From: a virus
DNA: 21,661 nucleotides
Reading direction: 5' to 3' (one strand)
Virus record (IMG/VR): IMGVR_UViG_3300011113_000517
Coordinates: 1 to 21,661 of that record
In this document: positions 15,059-20,761 of the stretch, one piece after another
How positions within the stretch are numbered: position 1 is the first letter of the stretch
Layout: every line of letters begins with the position of its first letter
Made by a program: the position numbers and the translations under genes
Notes under the pieces: model-generated
Databases searched by the model: none
What the model saw: only the letters and a program-made list of their open reading frames with translations
What the model was told of the DNA's origin: nothing

Positions 15059-15247
15059 TTATCTAAAGGTATCATTAGGTGGTCTAAAGTTACCTAATAG
15101 ATTACCTCTAAGATCATTTGATGGAGTTATTTGTTGCGGAACCATATTGACATTTGCATTTGATCGTATATACTGTTCCGATAAAGGACTCGGACGATTC
15201 TTGTATTTTTGTTGAACTTTTCTTATTGTATCTTCTAATGCACCCAT
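15059..15247 (-). CDS. Small basic protein, 62 residues, leaderless late gene
   Basis: This 62-residue protein begins MGALEDTIRKVQQKYKNRPS: one helix, then a Pro/Asn/Gln-rich, probably unfolded tail ending NFRPPNDTFR. I do not recognise it. The start is fixed by the TATAAATA box that ends 5 bases before the ATG. There is no SD, and the predicted transcript begins at about the A of the ATG. It shares a palindromic promoter with the divergent tRNA and adenylosuccinate synthetase genes, so it is probably late. Confidence 0.6.
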   Translation of the reverse strand: MGALEDTIRKVQQKYKNRPSPLSEQYIRSNANVNMVPQQITPSNDLRGNLLGNFRPPNDTFR

Positions 15248-15260
15248 ATAAATATTTATA
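15247..15260. promoter_or_regulatory. Palindromic divergent late promoter TATAAATATTTATA
   Basis: TATAAATATTTATA equals its own reverse complement, so each strand carries an exact TATAAATA with a 2-base overlap. Leftward it drives the 62-residue gene with 5 bases to the ATG. Rightward it ends 3 bases before tRNA-Asn, which is followed by the adenylosuccinate synthetase. Confidence 0.75.
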
Positions 15261-15263
15261 CCT

Positions 15264-15336
15264 TCTCCGATAGCTCAGTAGGTAGAGCGGAAAGCTGTTA
15301 ACTTTCATGTCACTGGTTCGAATCCAGTTCGGAGAG
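15264..15336 (+). tRNA. tRNA-Asn (GUU)
   Basis: A full cloverleaf folds. The acceptor TCTCCGA pairs with TCGGAGA (15264-15270 with 15329-15335), and the D stem is GCTC/GAGC. The anticodon stem is GAAAG/CTTTC with loop CTGTTAA and anticodon GTT at 15297-15299. The T stem is ACTGG/CCAGT with loop TTCGAAT. The discriminator is G and no CCA is encoded. It reads AAC and AAU codons, which are abundant in this AT-rich genome. Confidence 0.95.
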
Positions 15337-15349
15337 TTTGGAACTTTTT

Positions 15350-16345
15350 ATGATTGAACATGTAGACATTATTTACGGTCTTGCCTGGGGTGACGAGGGC
15401 AAGGGAAAGATCTCAAACGCAATTGCTAAAGACTACGATATGGTCTGTCGTTGGAATGGCGGTCCCAACGCAGGACACACCGTATGGATAAACAATGTAA
15501 AATACAAAACCCACATCATACCGTGTGGAATTTTTGAAGATAAACCTTCAATCATTGGTCCTGGATGTGTTCTTCACATTGATAAATTTTATAAAGAACT
15601 TAGTTATCTCCATCAAAATGGATTTAACATCGATCTTGTAAAAGTTTCTCCAAGAGCCCATATCATTACAGATGATCACATCGAATATGATTTGAACAAC
15701 CTAAAAGGCAAACTTGGTACAACTGGTCAGGGTATTGCTCCTTGCTATGCTGACAAGATGCTAAGAAAGGGAAAACGCGCCGAGGATGTTTTTTCGCGCA
15801 ACTTTCTTTGGGATGAAAAACTTGAAGGTCGCATACTTTGCGAAGGTGCTCAAAGCGTATGGCTGGATATTGACCACGGTGATTATCCATACGTAACTTC
15901 AAGCACTACAATGCCTTATGGTGCTTGCTCGCTTGGGTTCTCACCAAAGAAGATTGGCAAACTTATAGGTGTCGCAAAGATATATGACACCAAGAGCGGT
16001 GTAGATCCACTCTTTCCAGAGACGCTGTGGGAAGACAAAATCCTCAACCAGATCATTCAGGAAGGTCAGGAATTTGGTTCTACGACCGGTCGCAAGCGCC
16101 TAGTCAACTGGCTGAATCTTGACAAACTTATTGCTGCAATCAAACTTTCAGGATGCACAGACCTATACATCAACAAGTGTGATGTTCTTGAAACGGTTGG
16201 TGAGTACAGATTAAAGTTTGAGGGGCAGATGGTAAACTTTCAAGACATCCAAACAATGAAAGATTTTATCAAATTTTTCATCAAAGAACAAACTGATGCA
16301 ACTGAAATTAATTTTTCAGGAAGCAAAGAATATGCGCATATCTAA
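15350..16345 (+). CDS. purA: Adenylosuccinate synthetase (PurA/PurZ family)
   Basis: This 331-residue protein belongs to the adenylosuccinate synthetase family: IMP, Asp and GTP give adenylosuccinate (PurA), or dGMP as substrate in phage PurZ. Seen: GLAWGDEGKGK with Asp15 (the PurA general base), NAGHT with His43, GTTGQGIAPCY at 123-133, the Asp-binding loop GSTTGRKR at 243-250, LDIDHGDYPYVTSS at 172-185, and NKCD near 275 as guanine-base site. Canonical PurZ has Ser instead of that Asp, so this looks PurA-like. It is about 100 residues shorter than bacterial PurA, near archaeal PurA and phage PurZ lengths. ATG 15350 with GGAA is preferred to TTG 15338. It shares its transcript with tRNA-Asn. 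Confidence 0.88.
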   Translation: MIEHVDIIYGLAWGDEGKGKISNAIAKDYDMVCRWNGGPNAGHTVWINNVKYKTHIIPCGIFEDKPSIIGPGCVLHIDKFYKELSYLHQNGFNIDLVKVSPRAHIITDDHIEYDLNNLKGKLGTTGQGIAPCYADKMLRKGKRAEDVFSRNFLWDEKLEGRILCEGAQSVWLDIDHGDYPYVTSSTTMPYGACSLGFSPKKIGKLIGVAKIYDTKSGVDPLFPETLWEDKILNQIIQEGQEFGSTTGRKRLVNWLNLDKLIAAIKLSGCTDLYINKCDVLETVGEYRLKFEGQMVNFQDIQTMKDFIKFFIKEQTDATEINFSGSKEYAHI

Positions 16346-16348
16346 ATA
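16341..16348 (+). promoter_or_regulatory. Late promoter variant TCTAAATA
   Basis: TCTAAATA contains the TAA stop of the adenylosuccinate synthetase gene and ends 5 bases before ATG 16354. Confidence 0.6.
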
Positions 16349-16353
16349 TTTGC

Positions 16354-16806
16354 ATGTTCTTCAAAGATGATTTTAACCACCTATCACCAAATATTAGAGA
16401 CAATCATTATCTCCTTATAGAAAAATTCAAAAAAGAATTACGCAGGGGAGACAAGGGTAGACTTGAAAAACTTTTGGCAAAAAAAGAAAAACGTTTAGAT
16501 GCTCTAGAAGCAAAAAATAAACGTTTGAGAGAATTATCATATCCTGCTAAAATAGATCCAAATGATCCTGTAGTTGGAACGGCGGGTGGGATGCTTGATT
16601 GGGAATCTAAAAAAGAACTTTCCCATCTAAGAGATATTAATAAAATTAAAGCAGCTTTGAGAGAACAAATGATGCCTAAAGAGGGTGAAAACACCCTTGA
16701 TATTGATTTTCAAGAAAAACAAAAGAAAAAAGATGAAATAAAAGCTCAAAAAGTCGAAAGACAAATTGAGAAAGTAGATGATGAAGCAGATCAAAGTCAC
16801 ATATAA
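16354..16806 (+). CDS. Coiled-coil protein of unknown function
   Basis: This 150-residue, highly charged protein is rich in Lys, Glu and Arg. Residues about 20-65 (KKELRRGDKGRLEKLLAKKE and onward) form a long basic helix or coiled coil, residues 66-90 a loop with NDPVVGTAGGMLDWESK, and the rest a second charged helix. I do not recognise the family. It is the first gene after a late box placed 5 bases before the ATG, and is followed two bases after its stop by the first of the four proteins with a shared leader. It lacks that leader itself. A scaffold or head-associated function is possible from composition and place. Confidence 0.55.
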   Translation: MFFKDDFNHLSPNIRDNHYLLIEKFKKELRRGDKGRLEKLLAKKEKRLDALEAKNKRLRELSYPAKIDPNDPVVGTAGGMLDWESKKELSHLRDINKIKAALREQMMPKEGENTLDIDFQEKQKKKDEIKAQKVERQIEKVDDEADQSHI

Positions 16807-16808
16807 AC

Positions 16809-17198
16809 ATGAACTACCTAACAAACTATTACAAAAATTTAGCAGAATCACTTCAACAAGAAGTTAATATTCTTGAACAATTATTAAATGAGTCTGGATA
16901 TAAAAAAGCCATGCGCAGTAAAAATCCAGATCGTATTAAAAAAGAAATTGCAAGACAAAAAAACAGAAAACAAGATGTGTATTCACGTAAAGAAAAAGCT
17001 GACCGTGAAAAACGTGAAGCCGAGTATGAAGGTGATAAACAACTTGCAAGAATAAGAGAAAAAGATTCAGACACATATTACAATACCGCATTAGCACATG
17101 ATGACAATCTTGATAAACTTTCAAACAAAAGAGATAGGCTTTTAGGAAAAGTTCAACAAAATTGGTCACCAATGGCTAGAATGTATTTTCATTCTTAA
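16809..17198 (+). CDS. Shared-leader protein A
   Basis: This is a 129-residue protein. The first about 30 residues (MNYLTNYYKNLAESLQ..., then a heptad-like stretch ending LLNES) are nearly the same as those of three other genes downstream (17226, 18070, 19103). The rest is unrelated to them: a very basic and charged helical part (KKEIARQKNRKQDVYSRKEK) up to residue about 100, and an aromatic end. It starts 2 bases after the previous stop. The sharing of only the N-terminus suggests a sorting or assembly signal, for example for capsid packaging. There is no membrane segment or export signal. Function unknown. Confidence 0.6.
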   Translation: MNYLTNYYKNLAESLQQEVNILEQLLNESGYKKAMRSKNPDRIKKEIARQKNRKQDVYSRKEKADREKREAEYEGDKQLARIREKDSDTYYNTALAHDDNLDKLSNKRDRLLGKVQQNWSPMARMYFHS

Positions 17199-17201
17199 AA
17201 T

Positions 17202-17209
17202 TATAAATA
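17202..17209 (+). promoter_or_regulatory. T4-type late promoter TATAAATA
   Basis: Exact TATAAATA, 16 bases before ATG 17226, with AAAAAGGT as ribosome binding site in between. Confidence 0.75.
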
Positions 17210-17225
17210 ATAAAAAGGTACACAG

Positions 17226-17780
17226 ATGAATTACTTAACAAACTATTACAAAAATTTAGCAGAATCATTACAAGAACAAGTTAATGAACTAGAAAATTTA
17301 ATTCTAGAATACAAAAAATCGAGAACTCAACGCGTTGATATTCACGACGTTGAAGATAAAGGTGAAGACGCACCAATGATTCACGGTAGAGTTGTGACCA
17401 AGAAGGGTAATCCAGCAGGCAAGGGTGCTGCAAAGGAAAGAAGTGTATCTTTCTATCCTTCTCAAGCATTTAAGACTATTCAAAATTATCCAGGCCATCA
17501 AGAAGGAGATGCTTGGGACATAATCAGCAATGCAGGACGCCCAACTATCGAAAATAACCCAATCTATGCAAATCTTAGGGCTAAAGGACCAGCGCTAGAA
17601 GTAAAAAGAGGTGATATAGTGGCTGGACTAGAAAGAGGCGAACCAAGACCTAAAGGTGGACACGAAAAAGGAAAAGGCAAGAAGACTGCAAAGAAGCGCG
17701 AAGCAATGCGTAAAGCAGGACAACAAAACGAGTCCATGACATATCTACAAAGATTGTTAGACGATCTCGACCAAGAATAA
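17226..17780 (+). CDS. Shared-leader protein B
   Basis: This 184-residue protein opens with MNYLTNYYKNLAESLQEQVN, identical to protein A for 16 residues, and a heptad helix to about residue 30. The body is basic, with HDVEDKGEDAPMIHGRVVTKK, then SFYPSQAFKTIQNYPGHQEG (about residues 75-94), and a lysine-rich segment (GHEKGKGKKTAKKREAMRK, about 143-161). It ends with another short helix (SMTYLQRLLDDLDQE). The middle and basic parts are more GC-rich than the leader, as if different bodies were joined to one leader. A nucleic-acid-binding internal head protein is a possible reading. It has its own late promoter and a terminator 25 bases after the stop. Confidence 0.6.
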   Translation: MNYLTNYYKNLAESLQEQVNELENLILEYKKSRTQRVDIHDVEDKGEDAPMIHGRVVTKKGNPAGKGAAKERSVSFYPSQAFKTIQNYPGHQEGDAWDIISNAGRPTIENNPIYANLRAKGPALEVKRGDIVAGLERGEPRPKGGHEKGKGKKTAKKREAMRKAGQQNESMTYLQRLLDDLDQE

Positions 17781-17805
17781 ATTTTTAGTTAAAATTTTAA
17801 ATAAC

Positions 17806-17833
17806 AAAAGGGTCCCAGAAATGGGACCCTTTT
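17806..17833. terminator. Bidirectional terminator
   Basis: AAAAGGGTCCC, loop AGAAAT, GGGACCCTTTT: an 11-bp perfect stem with A- and T-tracts on both sides. It lies between convergent protein B and the small membrane protein. Confidence 0.9.
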
Positions 17834-17859
17834 CTATTGGCCTAAAATGACTTATAGGC

Positions 17860-18021
17860 TCACTTAGCAGCAGGAGTCTCTACGGCTGCTGGCTTGACCT
17901 CGACGGCCTTAGAATGATTGCTAGCAGCCCAAAGAACGACTACAGTAAATACTCCTAGAATTACGAGAGTCCAAGTAAGAGGCGAAACAGACTTAACAAA
18001 CTTTTTAATCTTATCTAACAT
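17860..18021 (-). CDS. Small single-pass membrane protein, 53 residues
   Basis: This is a 53-residue protein. A basic amphipathic start (MLDKIKKFVKSVSP) is followed by one clear membrane segment (LTWTLVILGVFTVVVLWAA, residues 15-33) and an Ala/Pro/Val-rich tail (VEVKPAAVETPAAK). The positive N-terminus predicts the N-terminus inside and the tail outside. AAAGGAGA lies at a good distance from the ATG. GATAAATA on the same strand lies 19 bases upstream as probable late promoter. It could be a holin-like or spanin-like lysis protein, or a host envelope modifier, but one helix and no lysis partner next to it leave this open. Confidence 0.75.
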   Translation of the reverse strand: MLDKIKKFVKSVSPLTWTLVILGVFTVVVLWAASNHSKAVEVKPAAVETPAAK

Positions 18022-18040
18022 GATATCTCCTTTGAATAAC

Positions 18041-18064
18041 TATTTATCTCAATTTTAATAAATA
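18041..18064. promoter_or_regulatory. Divergent late promoter pair
   Basis: Minus strand GATAAATA (18048-18041) serves the small membrane protein, with 19 bases to the ATG and an SD. Plus strand AATAAATA (18057-18064) ends 5 bases before ATG 18070 of protein C, with no SD. Confidence 0.6.
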
Positions 18065-18069
18065 ACTTT

Positions 18070-19098
18070 ATGGACTACTTGACAAAATATTACAAAAATT
18101 TATGTGAGCAATACCAAGAACAATTGGATAATCTCAAAAGACGCGCAGCCGATTTAAAAGCAGGAGAATGGTGGGGGAAAGAGGTTCCAGAAGATATTTC
18201 AAAACAATATCAAAATGATCCAAAATATTGGATGGCATCATCTTCAGACTTTCGTCGTATTCGTTTTGCTCCTGATGAAATTCCTGGAGTAAAACCATAT
18301 AAGGATCTTCCTCCTGATATTGATACCTTTGCAACTGCAACAGATATAAAAAAATCAATGCCAGCATATTTTAAATCTGGATTTTTTTCAAATTCACTTA
18401 ATACACAACAACCAAGTACACCCGTAGATTGGAATAAATTTAGTAATATTCTTTCAAATCGTCCAAAACCAAAATTAGAACCAGAGATGGAAACGTATAG
18501 AGGAGCGCCAGTAAGATCCAAATTGGAATCAAACTCTTCATCATATGTTTCTGACAATGCATATTCGCCACAAAACACACCAGCAGCAAATCGTGAAAGT
18601 CAAAACACAAGAGACATGTTTGACAGAATGTCAGGAAATCGTCCTCCATCATATTCATTGACACGAAATACTGTCCCACCACAATCTTACGAAGATCAAG
18701 AACTTGCCAGCAAGATGAGACAGAACAGAAAAGATTCACTCAACAGAATGGCTGCGGGACAAAAAGAAATCACAGACATATGGAATGAGGCAGGAGAAAG
18801 AATTAGAAAAATTTATGCTCCAAAACCAGATCCATCTAAAATGACTCCAGAACAAAAATCAGAGCATATGGCAAGAACTGGTGACTCAACTGAACCAGTA
18901 AAGAGAACAACAGAAGAAATTTTAAGAGATGCAGAAAATGCAACAAAACGTTTAAGAGCAATATTAGACAAAACCAAACCAACAGAATCACAAAAGAAAC
19001 CAGAAGTAGCCTCTCCAACTTTACCACCAGATGCAATGGGAGCAATTCAAGCAATGTTAGCATCTGCAGCAGAATCATCAAAAAGAATGGTAAAGTAA
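18070..19098 (+). CDS. Shared-leader protein C, Pro/Ser-rich
   Basis: This 342-residue protein begins MDYLTKYYKNLCEQYQEQLD, which is the common leader with small changes; the heptad continues to about residue 32. The body is Pro-, Ser-, Asn- and Arg-rich and probably mostly unfolded between residues 110 and 210 (for example NRPPSYSLTRNTVPPQSYED). A charged helical part from about 225 to 260 (EITDIWNEAGERIRKIYAP) and a Lys/Thr/Pro-rich end follow. I find no known enzyme motif. It starts 5 bases after an AATAAATA box and is followed 4 bases later by protein D. Unfolded, packable bodies after a common leader fit internal virion proteins, as inference. Confidence 0.6.
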   Translation: MDYLTKYYKNLCEQYQEQLDNLKRRAADLKAGEWWGKEVPEDISKQYQNDPKYWMASSSDFRRIRFAPDEIPGVKPYKDLPPDIDTFATATDIKKSMPAYFKSGFFSNSLNTQQPSTPVDWNKFSNILSNRPKPKLEPEMETYRGAPVRSKLESNSSSYVSDNAYSPQNTPAANRESQNTRDMFDRMSGNRPPSYSLTRNTVPPQSYEDQELASKMRQNRKDSLNRMAAGQKEITDIWNEAGERIRKIYAPKPDPSKMTPEQKSEHMARTGDSTEPVKRTTEEILRDAENATKRLRAILDKTKPTESQKKPEVASPTLPPDAMGAIQAMLASAAESSKRMVK

Positions 19099-19102
19099 AA
19101 AT

Positions 19103-19579
19103 ATGGACTACTTAACTAACTATTACAAAAATCATTGTGAGCAATTACAAGAACATATAAATTTTTTGCAAAATTTATTAAATGAAGAAGATGACAAAAT
19201 TAAAACACGTTACGTTTATGATGAAGATGAAGATTTTGTAGGTCCACCACAAACTTTAAATTATGATGTATTGCCAGATGACGAAATTCAATACAGAACT
19301 CAAAAGATAGAACAATATACAAAATTAGGACACAGAAATAAACAAATTTCAGATGCTTGGAATTATATTTCCAAAAATAATTCTGATCCTGTTACACTTA
19401 ATAAAATAAAAAATGAGTTTGAAAAAGAAATTTATAAAAACAGAGAACAAACATTGAGGCTTGGTGATGAGATATGGAAAAAAGGAAAGGATCGAAAATA
19501 CGTCGATCCAAGAATAGCAGAGATAAATGCAAGAATCAATAGACAGATGACAGACAGCGAAGAAAAGCCAATAAGTTAA
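19103..19579 (+). CDS. Shared-leader protein D
   Basis: This 158-residue protein starts MDYLTNYYKNHCEQLQEHIN and continues with a leucine heptad to LLNEEDD near residue 32. The body is acidic first (YDEDEDFVGPPQTL, about 39-52), then helical and charged (TKLGHRNKQISDAWNYISKN and DPVTLNKIKNEFEKEIYKN), with a basic end. The body shows no similarity to those of A, B or C by eye. The spacing of 4 bases from gene C suggests one transcript. It is the last gene of the AT-rich part and is followed by a palindrome and a strong hairpin with seven T. Confidence 0.6.
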   Translation: MDYLTNYYKNHCEQLQEHINFLQNLLNEEDDKIKTRYVYDEDEDFVGPPQTLNYDVLPDDEIQYRTQKIEQYTKLGHRNKQISDAWNYISKNNSDPVTLNKIKNEFEKEIYKNREQTLRLGDEIWKKGKDRKYVDPRIAEINARINRQMTDSEEKPIS

Positions 19580-19601
19580 AAGTATTGTAAATTTTACAAT
19601 G

Positions 19602-19736
19602 AACCTTTTTGGGCCTTTTGGGGCCCAAAATTTTTTTATGCCATATATGGTTTTTGAGATATGGGGGTCGTTTTTATAATCAACCTTTTTGAGGGTTTTG
19701 CTGGCCAAAAAATTTTTATACCATCAAGGATTTTAA
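19602..19736 (+). repeat. Two degenerate direct repeats of about 54 bases
   Basis: Copy 1 (about 19602-19655) and copy 2 (about 19682-19735) share AACCTTTTTG, a GTTTTG- or CTTTTG-type centre, GGCC or GGCCC with A-runs, an A/T tract and CCAT followed by GG and T-run. Copy 1 folds into a strong hairpin, while copy 2 has lost most of the stem. Confidence 0.55.
19606..19637 (+). terminator. Rho-independent terminator after protein D
   Basis: TTTTGGGCC, loop TTTTGG, GGCCCAAAA then seven T: a 9-bp perfect stem with T-tract, 28 bases after the stop of protein D. It ends the late operon. Confidence 0.8.
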
Positions 19737-19874
19737 AAAACTTTGAGAGAAAGAGAAACACGACGCTATCCCCGAAACGTTTCACAGTTTTGAAATTTCT
19801 GAAATTTACTGTTTGGACCGGCTCTCCTGGGCCTCAGAACATTTTTTCAAATTAATATTTGCACCCATAGCACA

Positions 19875-19901
19875 GCAGGCCCCCTGTGTCAAGGGGCCTG
19901 C
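19875..19901. terminator. GC-rich hairpin downstream of the first GC-rich gene
   Basis: GCAGGCCCC, a 9-base loop, GGGGCCTGC: a perfect 9-bp stem about 30 bases beyond the stop of the minus-strand zinc-ribbon-like gene. There is no clean T-tract, so its role as terminator is uncertain. Confidence 0.45.
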
Positions 19902-19928
19902 CGGAAGTTTATCAAATTATTTCCCGGG

Positions 19929-20186
19929 TTAGTCCTCGTAGGGATCGTAGCCTGGGCCGTAGCGATCCTCGTAGCGAGCTGAGTACTGCTCTTCCTGCCA
20001 CGCTGAGTTCAGGTAGCGTTCCGAATCGTAGGCGCTGTCGTTCCTGTGTCCGGGGGGCACGCCGTCGCAGTCGTAGCACGGCTGGCAGATGCCGATCTCC
20101 TGGGCGTCCGTGCAGGCGTCGGTGATGGGCGCGTTGCAGAACGCGCAGGTGCGGGGGGTTTCATCGTTGGTGGTGCTGAGGCACAT
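19929..20186 (-). CDS. Small protein with zinc-ribbon-like cysteines, leaderless
   Basis: This is an 85-residue protein from ATG 20186, chosen because the consensus promoter ends exactly 6 bases upstream; the TTG two codons earlier lies in the promoter gap. Residues 14-40 carry CAFC, a single Cys, then CQPCYDC, which can form one zinc site. The C-terminal 40 residues are rich in Tyr, Asp, Glu and Arg (QEEQYSARYEDRYGPGYDPYED) and probably unfolded. I do not recognise the family. GC-rich codon use separates it from everything to the left. It is a single-gene unit with its own promoter. Confidence 0.65.
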   Translation of the reverse strand: MCLSTTNDETPRTCAFCNAPITDACTDAQEIGICQPCYDCDGVPPGHRNDSAYDSERYLNSAWQEEQYSARYEDRYGPGYDPYED

Positions 20187-20192
20187 ACGCAA

Positions 20193-20220
20193 ATTATAAA
20201 CTCTTCCCGGGTGCTGTCAA
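20193..20220 (-). promoter_or_regulatory. Consensus sigma70 promoter, leaderless
   Basis: TTGACA (20220-20215), 16-bp spacer, TATAAT (20198-20193) on the minus strand: both boxes are perfect. Six bases then the ATG, so transcription should begin at the start codon. Confidence 0.9.
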
Positions 20221-20246
20221 TACCTGGTGCTGCGTGAAATCAAAAA

Positions 20247-20324
20247 AAATCTCCGGCCCTCTCCCGCTCCAGACATTCGGCCCGTGTAACGGGCAGGGAG
20301 CATTGGGTTCGGGGCCGGAGATTT
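20247..20324 (-). terminator. Large branched terminator hairpin
   Basis: AAATCTCCGGCCC (20247-20259) pairs over 13 bp with 20312-20324. Inside are CTCCC/GGGAG and the hairpin GCCCGT GTA ACGGGC. On the minus strand it is followed by eight T, 20 bases after the acidic-protein gene, so it should end that transcript. The inner structure is more than a terminator needs. Confidence 0.7.
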
Positions 20325-20344
20325 GTTGAGCTAGGGCGGGGGGC

Positions 20345-20611
20345 TTACATCTCGCCCCATCCAGCTGAGGCCAGCCAGTCGTTGTCCGCGTCCCAATCGT
20401 CCTGCGTCATCATGCCGCAGGCGTCAGCGAAGCCGTCGCTGTCCGGGCGCTCGCAGTACTCCGGCTCCTCATCGGAGCTGCCTTCGGCCAGCCGCACCTC
20501 GGGGCCGTCCTCGGGCTCGGCGGGCTCGGCGTCGTGCACGTCGCCCTCATCGTAGTACTCCTCACAGCCGGGCAGGTCGAAATCGTCGTAGTCGCGTTCA
20601 GGGGTGCTCAT
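20345..20611 (-). CDS. Very acidic small protein, leaderless
   Basis: This 88-residue protein has more than a third Asp and Glu, spread over its length (for example ERDYDDFDLPGCEEYYDEGD), few Lys or Arg, and a Trp-containing end (DDWDADNDWLASAGWGEM). Such composition is seen in DNA-mimic phage proteins that block host nucleases or regulators, but also in unfolded proteins. No family recognised. The start is fixed by the promoter 6 bases upstream. The -35 to -10 spacer contains half of a 12-bp inverted repeat. Strong early expression is likely; function is unknown. Confidence 0.65.
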   Translation of the reverse strand: MSTPERDYDDFDLPGCEEYYDEGDVHDAEPAEPEDGPEVRLAEGSSDEEPEYCERPDSDGFADACGMMTQDDWDADNDWLASAGWGEM

Positions 20612-20617
20612 GCGTGT

Positions 20618-20645
20618 ATTGTACCCAAAGCCCGGTGAAAGTCAA
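20618..20645 (-). promoter_or_regulatory. Sigma70-type promoter, leaderless, with operator-like half site
   Basis: TTGACT (20645-20640), 16-bp spacer, TACAAT (20623-20618) on the minus strand, six bases to the ATG. The spacer contains TTTCACCGGGCT, repeated in inverse order beyond the middle of the intergenic region. Confidence 0.85.
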
Positions 20646-20755
20646 CCCCCCTTTCCCAATATTTTTTCATTCTGAAAGCCGGCCAGGTATGAATGGCCGG
20701 CCCCAGGTGCCTGGCCCGATAACCTGGGCAGAAATATTTCTAATTTCACCGGGCT
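20629..20755. repeat. Nested inverted repeats between divergent promoters
   Basis: Outer arms AGCCCGGTGAAA (20629-20640) and TTTCACCGGGCT (20744-20755) match over 12 bases. Inside lie AATATTT/AAATATT arms, then two side-by-side hairpins: CCGGCCA/TGGCCGG (20679-20700) and CCCAGGT/ACCTGGG (20702-20728). It is an operator region or an origin-like structure; the sequence does not decide. Confidence 0.75.
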
Positions 20756-20761
20756 ACCACC

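Larger units (their letters stand above)
19580..19928. other. Gene-free junction between AT-rich and GC-rich parts
   Basis: I see no supported gene in these 349 bases. They hold an ATTGTAAA/TTTACAAT palindrome (19584-19600), a terminator, two related blocks of about 54 bases, a GAAACGTTTC palindrome near 19774 and a GC-rich hairpin at 19875-19901. Base composition changes in this interval. Confidence 0.7.

Noticed and set aside
15350-16345. Naming the synthetase PurZ and calling the phage a 2-aminoadenine (Z) phage
   Set aside because: The general-base Asp of PurA is kept, and neither DatZ nor MazZ is visible in the window. The evidence allows only the family name.
19774-19783. GAAACGTTTC palindrome as a regulator or attachment site
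   Set aside because: A single 10-bp palindrome with no second copy or neighbouring integrase gene is not enough.
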